Of a DNA stretch of 63,328 bases, positions 58,680-63,328 are shown piece by piece. Made by a program: the position numbers and the translations under genes. Source of the DNA: Cladosporium sp. IMV 00045 (lineage: Eukaryota > Ascomycota > Dothideomycetes > Cladosporiales > Cladosporiaceae); the NCBI GenBank assembly GCA_001931905.2, contig MSJI02000893.1, positions 25,990 through 89,317 of the forward strand, given 5' to 3'. Positions within the stretch are counted from its first letter, which is position 1; every line of letters starts with the position of its first letter. The notes under the pieces were generated by a model. The model worked only from the letters and a program-made list of their open reading frames with translations. It was not told the DNA's origin and did no database searches.

Positions 58680-59666
58680 TTAGGCCGCAACAGCACGCTC
58701 TCTGAGAATAGTCTCGAACATGCCTCCCAGCTGATCATAACTAATAGCACCACTCTCATCACTGACATCCTGCACCGCAGCGTTCTCATAAAGCTGCCGC
58801 ACATCCTGCTGACTGACCCGGACAGCCCAGCCAACACTCGTAATCATCGTGAGAACACCATCCTTCATGCCAACCACATCACTCGCTCGAAGGATGCGCT
58901 CCACCCACTCCTCATCAACGTCCCCACCAACCTGCCTCGCCACCTTGAAAAGATCACACAACCCATCCTCGTCCAATGCATCCCTCACGAGACTCACAGC
59001 CAACTCACGAGATCTGATCTCTTCCTCTCTCTTCTTCCTCTCCGCCTCGCGCTTCTGCTCACGCTCCTTGGCCTTTTTGGCCTCATAAGCAGCCGCGGCG
59101 GCTCTACGCCTCTCTTTCTCTACGGCAAGTGCGGCCTCTCGCTCGGCAGCACCCTCCGCTTCCTGAGCGCGTTGCGCCTCGCCTTGAGATCGCATGAACT
59201 CATTGTAAGCTCTCCGTTGGTCTTTGCGGGCAAGGGACTTCGCTTTCTTCGCGCCTACGTTGCGGTGTGCTGGCGTGTTGGGGACGTTGGGCTGGTTTGC
59301 CGGGCCGGCTTCTCCTTCTGGGATGTTGGCGTTGGCATTTTCCAGATCGTCGTCGTCTTCTTCTTCGTTCTCGAGATCATTGGCGGGCACGCGTTCGTTG
59401 GCTTCGTTTTCTCCTACGTGAGCGTCCCCTGCCTGTTCGTGATCGTCCGGCTGGCCTTGGACTTGTGCTTGCTGGCCAAAGTCATCATTCAAGCCTTGCG
59501 TGGATGCTCTGCGTTCGTGTTGTTGCTGTTGTGCCCAGTGTTGTATTTGTGGCGCGTAATAGAGCAGTGTGCATATGGCGCCCAAATGGACGAGGTCCTG
59601 GAGAAGCGGTGTGCCTGGGGTGGCGAAAGGTAAGAGCTTGTTGACCAAGCTGAATAGAGAAGCCAT
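58680..59666 (-). CDS. Membrane-anchored coiled-coil protein, DDRGK1-like layout (arm 2 copy)
   Basis: 328 aa, same layout as the arm-1 copy (membrane segment, acidic linker, coiled coil, winged-helix-like C-terminus). Differences concentrate in the acidic linker, where short in-frame indels cancel out to the same total length. The coiled coil and C-terminal region are nearly unchanged, which points to constraint there. Confidence 0.6.
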   Translation of the reverse strand: MASLFSLVNKLLPFATPGTPLLQDLVHLGAICTLLYYAPQIQHWAQQQQHERRASTQGLNDDFGQQAQVQGQPDDHEQAGDAHVGENEANERVPANDLENEEEDDDDLENANANIPEGEAGPANQPNVPNTPAHRNVGAKKAKSLARKDQRRAYNEFMRSQGEAQRAQEAEGAAEREAALAVEKERRRAAAAAYEAKKAKEREQKREAERKKREEEIRSRELAVSLVRDALDEDGLCDLFKVARQVGGDVDEEWVERILRASDVVGMKDGVLTMITSVGWAVRVSQQDVRQLYENAAVQDVSDESGAISYDQLGGMFETILRERAVAA

Positions 59667-60694
59667 ATCTTGTGAGGTTGAGCAGACGCCGCAGTTTCCT
59701 GGTATCGTTGTACTGTCCTGCTCAAATGTGTTTGATCACTTGTGGCGGCACGCCTTCAGCAGAGACGTCCAGTGCAAAAGTGACGACAGCAACCAGCCCG
59801 CTCACAAAGCAACAGAAAGTCAGTAGTAGGCCCAGCTCGCGGATTCTGATTCAAAGCAGATCAGACATTAAGGAACCTGCGCAATTTTGGTGTTATTCGT
59901 TGTATATATCGTCAGAACGACTGAGCAAACGGCCCAAGAGCCTCAAGTCGCCGTCGCCATAAAATGATGAATCGACAACCACTAGCTGTAACCCGCCGTA
60001 GCGCTTTCCCGGGCCGCGCCGCACACACAGCCGAGACAGCTTTCTTTGAACTTCGCGCTTCGGCTTCCAGATTCTTTCTTCTCTTCTCTTCATCAATAAT
60101 CTCCCGTCAATACCTAGCCAGCGATACTTGATCAGCATTGCGGCTGGGAATTGACATCTGCAATTGTTTCGGTGCATCTGTTTCGGCGTTCTTGCAAGGC
60201 CGCTTTACTTGAGGCTGTGGCACAGGCGCGTTCAGAAGACTCTTTTCTTGTCACTAATGGCCACCAAGACCTTGCAGTCTTTCAATATGGTACGTTCATC
60301 TCTTCTTTCCCGTTACTATTACAGGATGAAAACATTGCAAAAATTATCACAGACCTGTTCTGAACAATAATGTGGATAATTTGCTTGGAGACCTTCTGAT
60401 TTCAACTACTCCTTCCTCGACTTGATACACATCACTTCACGGGAACCTGGCTAACGAAATGCCTAGATTAGTTCATCACGCAGAAGATAGCTGCTACACC
60501 AAGTGTGAATCGTCCCTGGCATCCACACACTTGTCCACCTCGGAACAGACCCTCACTAGTAATAATGACATTGTATGCAATATCTTCTTTGACATCGCTT
60601 TCACTCGCCTCACTGTTCTTTCAAGCTCTTTGTTGTCCAATATATTCCTAACCGAGGGCAATGCTCATCTCCTTCGCAAACGGCACAAAGCGCT
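59667..60694. other. Divergent intergenic region (arm 2)
   Basis: Counterpart of 29830-30862; upstream of the coiled-coil gene (-) and HMG gene (+). Splice-like sites at about 60289 (GTACGT) and 60325 (TTACAG) are shared with arm 1, consistent with a 5' leader of the HMG gene. Confidence 0.45.
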
Positions 60695-62794
60695 TTGAGT
60701 CTATATGCAATTTGTCTTTCACCGGGTGAACTATCTCTTTCGTCTTTCATCTTGCAACTCAATCTGCTCGCAGAATACTCGAGCGTCTGGTACGCTTTCC
60801 CTATTCCTGTGGCCCTTGCAAGTTCATTCATGACCAGCCCCTCCTTCGTCAATCCTACAGACCTCGCAAAGATGCCGAACAAGAATACGGACGATACAGA
60901 GACATTCGACATGTCACTGCTCGAATCTAACAAGGGTGACTTGAACATTGAAAACTTCGTCTTTGATCCCCTTCCCATGGATGTCGGTGCAGGAAGCGGT
61001 TACGACGACGGCAGCGTTCAAGGACCAGCATCCACATTCAACATTGGTACCGCTAACGCATTCCAGCCCTTTGTCCAGCAGCCCCTTCAGACATTCCCCA
61101 TGCAGCAACCCGTCAACCCATCTCCGGCCAGCCTGACTTCTCAAGTCTTGCCAACGCCGCCACCCGGACTCGCATACCATCCTCAAGTCGGCTGGTACTA
61201 CCCTGCCAATGTACCGACTGCAGGATCATCATCAGGTTTCTTGACTCCCCAGCTTCCACAACCCCAATTCCCACAGCAAGCCATGATGGCTCCCTTCGCC
61301 GCTCCCCCTCTAGTCCCTCCTTTTGCACAAAACCCTCCTATCCCATTGTTCAACGAAACCTCAGCCGTACAAGCCGACACTGACAAGAAAAAACGTGGCA
61401 GCAGCCGCGTCTCCCCTCGCACCAAGCGAAAGTACGGACCGAGTGCCTATCTCGAAGAACAAGCCAAGCGCCGCGCCGAAGGAGACGACAGCGGTCCTCG
61501 TCCGGTGAGTCGAGAGTCCATCGACTTCCACTACGACCGCCGTTCCAAATCCGCGAGGACCTCATTCAAGAGAACCGCAAACGCAAGGCGTGCCTCGATT
61601 GATGCTGAGATCGAGGACGAGGAGCGCGCCGCTTTGTCAGGAGAGAAGATGAAAGAGCTCAAAACCGCCACGATGCAGAAATGCTGCTGCCCCGGCACCA
61701 CCTCTCTCCAGGCCAAACACATCCCCCGCCCACGCAACGAGTTCATGATCTTCCGCAACGACTTCGCCGCCCGCTGGCGCACGGGAAACAAGGAGAAGCG
61801 CGGCAAGCAAAACCCTGACATCTCCAAAGAAGCCGGCCGGGCATGGCAAACTCTCAAAGCGACCGACAAAGCTGCGTACGCGAAGTACAAAGCGCGAGCT
61901 CGCGAGGAGAAAGCCCTGCACGAGGAACGCTACCCGGACTACAGATACACGCCGCTGAAGAAAATCCAGGCCAACTTCGGCAAACCCGACTGTGAGTGCG
62001 GCGCGTACGCGATGAACATTGCAGAACTGCAGCGTTTGAGAGCAGGCGCCCCGACTCCTGAGAACGAGTTCATCGGCGCTCACGAAGATGCCGGCCAGGA
62101 CGAAGATGCCAACTACATCGCTCCACGCACCCGCTCCCAGTCCCGCGCGAACATCTACCGAGCTCCCACACCGCAACTCTCCCCTTTCACTGTCGAACAG
62201 GACATGAACAACATGGACATGCCGGACTTCGGCTTCGCGGCCGAGAACCAAAACGCCACCGCGGCCATTGAATGGGCTGCTCTGCAAGCTTTCAACGCCA
62301 GTCATGACGACGCTGGAAATGAGCTGCAGCGGTCGCCGGCCAAGAAGCGTTGCTCGGCTGGTGCGACTAGTAAATCGGTGCATTATGCTGAGGAGATGGA
62401 CGAGGACGATGCAGAGGCAGAGGCAGACACGCCCTCTTCCAAACGCAAGCACCGTCCATCTCCCATCTCGACCTCCCGCAAAGCGAGTAGCGCGCGCCTC
62501 TCTTCCATCAACAGCGCTGATTTCCTCGTCCACCTCAATGAAGACAGCGATGAAGGCGAGGCCCCCGGCCCTGCAAGTCGCACGCGTTCCACGGCTTCGA
62601 AAGGCGAGCTGAAGACTAGTTCTTCGAACGCTTCGAGTATGCGTAGTTTGTTTGGCGACGACGACGACGATGACGATGAGATCGTTGCGGCTCACCCTCC
62701 GAAGAAGCAGAAATTGGCGCTTCCGCCGAAACGGGAGTCGAGGAGCAAGAGTCGTAGCCAGAGTCGGAGTGGGAGGAAGAAGACACGGAGTTGA
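60695..62794 (+). CDS. HMG-box DNA-binding protein (arm 2 copy)
   Basis: 699-codon frame, same total length as arm 1 by compensating indels: a shorter Asp run (seven against fifteen), and an added DFGFAAEN-type segment near residue 510. The HMG box (about 344-423) is almost unchanged (for example YAKYKARAREEKALHEERYPDYRY). The flanking disordered parts carry most of the changes. The likely real start is the downstream Met at 60830 or 60872, as in arm 1. Target and role unknown. Confidence 0.8.
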   Translation: MSLYAICLSPGELSLSSFILQLNLLAEYSSVWYAFPIPVALASSFMTSPSFVNPTDLAKMPNKNTDDTETFDMSLLESNKGDLNIENFVFDPLPMDVGAGSGYDDGSVQGPASTFNIGTANAFQPFVQQPLQTFPMQQPVNPSPASLTSQVLPTPPPGLAYHPQVGWYYPANVPTAGSSSGFLTPQLPQPQFPQQAMMAPFAAPPLVPPFAQNPPIPLFNETSAVQADTDKKKRGSSRVSPRTKRKYGPSAYLEEQAKRRAEGDDSGPRPVSRESIDFHYDRRSKSARTSFKRTANARRASIDAEIEDEERAALSGEKMKELKTATMQKCCCPGTTSLQAKHIPRPRNEFMIFRNDFAARWRTGNKEKRGKQNPDISKEAGRAWQTLKATDKAAYAKYKARAREEKALHEERYPDYRYTPLKKIQANFGKPDCECGAYAMNIAELQRLRAGAPTPENEFIGAHEDAGQDEDANYIAPRTRSQSRANIYRAPTPQLSPFTVEQDMNNMDMPDFGFAAENQNATAAIEWAALQAFNASHDDAGNELQRSPAKKRCSAGATSKSVHYAEEMDEDDAEAEADTPSSKRKHRPSPISTSRKASSARLSSINSADFLVHLNEDSDEGEAPGPASRTRSTASKGELKTSSSNASSMRSLFGDDDDDDDEIVAAHPPKKQKLALPPKRESRSKSRSQSRSGRKKTRS

Positions 62795-63328
62795 GAGTCT
62801 TGATGCCTCGTCGATGGTGGGAAGGTAGGTTTTTTTATTTTTATTTTGTTTGCATTTGCATTGTGAGTTGGCTTGTCGCATTTGCATTTGGTTTTTGGTT
62901 TTTGGTTTTGCATCTGCTCTCTTACTTGTGTTGATTTCTCGCCGTCTTTTATTTGCTCGGATGGAAGTCCTGCTTGTGCTGAACCATATCGGTGAATATG
63001 TTGCTCTGTATTATATTGTCTTTGCTCACCAACCTTTGAATTTATTCTGTTTCATTTTCACTCATGCTGTCTTTTTAGTAACGGGTATCATTGTCCAAGT
63101 ACACGTTGAAGCTGTCACCCTCCAATGCGATGTGTCAGTTGATGTCTCATCTGCATCTTGGTGTGAACGAAATCGTCTCAAATTGAGACTGTCAAGATCT
63201 GTAGATAAAAAAAAAAAAAAAATAGTACACTTGAAACTATCATCAAAAGACATAAAAGCACAGCTTTGACCGCCCAATTTTGCGCGCCTCTAAACGCCAT
63301 GGACTCCGCTTGCGTTGAAAAACAACGC
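62795..63328. other. 3' flank of HMG gene and outer edge of arm 2
   Basis: About 530 bp matching 27264-27729 in reverse, including a 15-A run at about 63210 (12 T at the arm-1 site). In arm 1 the next feature outward is the 3' end of NOP1, whose counterpart would lie beyond the window. Confidence 0.6.

Larger units (their letters stand above)
49410..63328 (-). repeat. Arm 2 of the ~14-kb inverted duplication
   Basis: Reverse-complement counterpart of arm 1, with the same genes in mirror order: dehydrogenase, transcription-factor-like gene, TIR element, tRNA-Gln, DENN gene, coiled-coil gene, HMG gene. It reaches the last base of the window (63328 pairs with 27264), so the outer end is not seen. 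Confidence 0.92.

Noticed and set aside
58548..59633. 361-codon open frame antisense to the arm-2 coiled-coil gene
   Set aside because: In arm 1 the counterpart is much shorter and interrupted, while the sense frame is intact in both arms.
61637..62887. 416-codon open frame antisense to the arm-2 HMG gene
   Set aside because: Shadow of the GC-rich coding strand; no recognisable domain, and the corresponding arm-1 frame is broken into pieces.
27264..63328. Simple fold-back artefact, the same molecule read on both strands
   Set aside because: The arms differ at many bases, with indels and codon-like substitutions, so they are distinct sequences. A join of two different haplotypes remains possible.
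1..63328. CRISPR arrays, operons, prokaryotic regulatory sites
   Set aside because: Eukaryotic gene structure throughout; no regular short repeats with spacers.

Overview
The window is nuclear DNA of a filamentous ascomycete, most likely a dothideomycete black-yeast relative. The evidence is short spliceosomal introns (mostly 50-150 bp, GTATGT/GTAAGT donors, CTAAC-type branch points), a VeA velvet regulator, an RNA-silencing RNA-dependent RNA polymerase, a CALB-type lipase, an L-arabinitol dehydrogenase, and fungal uL22, uS8, TCTP and fibrillarin genes. The genus is not readable from sequence alone. Two diverged copies of one segment would fit a lineage with homeologous or hybrid genomes, but that is inference.

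Left part (1-27,260), apparently single copy: a 5'-truncated VHS/GAT endocytosis protein, choline kinase, a serine-rich membrane-anchored protein (-), CAAX protease Rce1, a short-chain dehydrogenase (-) beside a 51-N assembly gap, a secreted CALB-like lipase, a 1361-aa RdRP (-), then a compact block of translation and ribosome genes: TCTP (-) / uS8 (+), a histidine-phosphatase-family gene (+), and uL22 (-) / fibrillarin NOP1 (+). TCTP/uS8 and uL22/NOP1 are head-to-head pairs with shared promoters.

Right part (about 27,264-63,328), one large structure: two arms of about 14 kb in inverted orientation around a spacer of about 8.2 kb. Arm 1 (27,264-~41,237) carries an HMG-box protein, a membrane coiled-coil protein, a DENN-type protein, an intron-containing tRNA-Gln(CUG), a ~235-bp TIR element, a fungal transcription-factor-like protein and an L-arabinitol-dehydrogenase-like gene. 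Arm 2 (~49,410-63,328) carries all of these in mirror order. Proteins of the two arms are about 93-97% identical and intergenic DNA is more diverged, so the arms are independent old copies and not one molecule read twice. Arm 2 runs off the window end, so the outer breakpoint is unseen. The spacer holds veA and an unusually long (~5.5 kb) upstream region.

Within the duplication one copy is decaying: the arm-1 dehydrogenase has a 20-bp expansion in a GC-rich tract next to its first intron that breaks the frame, while the arm-2 copy is intact. Comparing arms also exposes a hidden, conserved last exon of the transcription-factor-like gene that overlaps the dehydrogenase 3' end by about 50 bp tail to tail.
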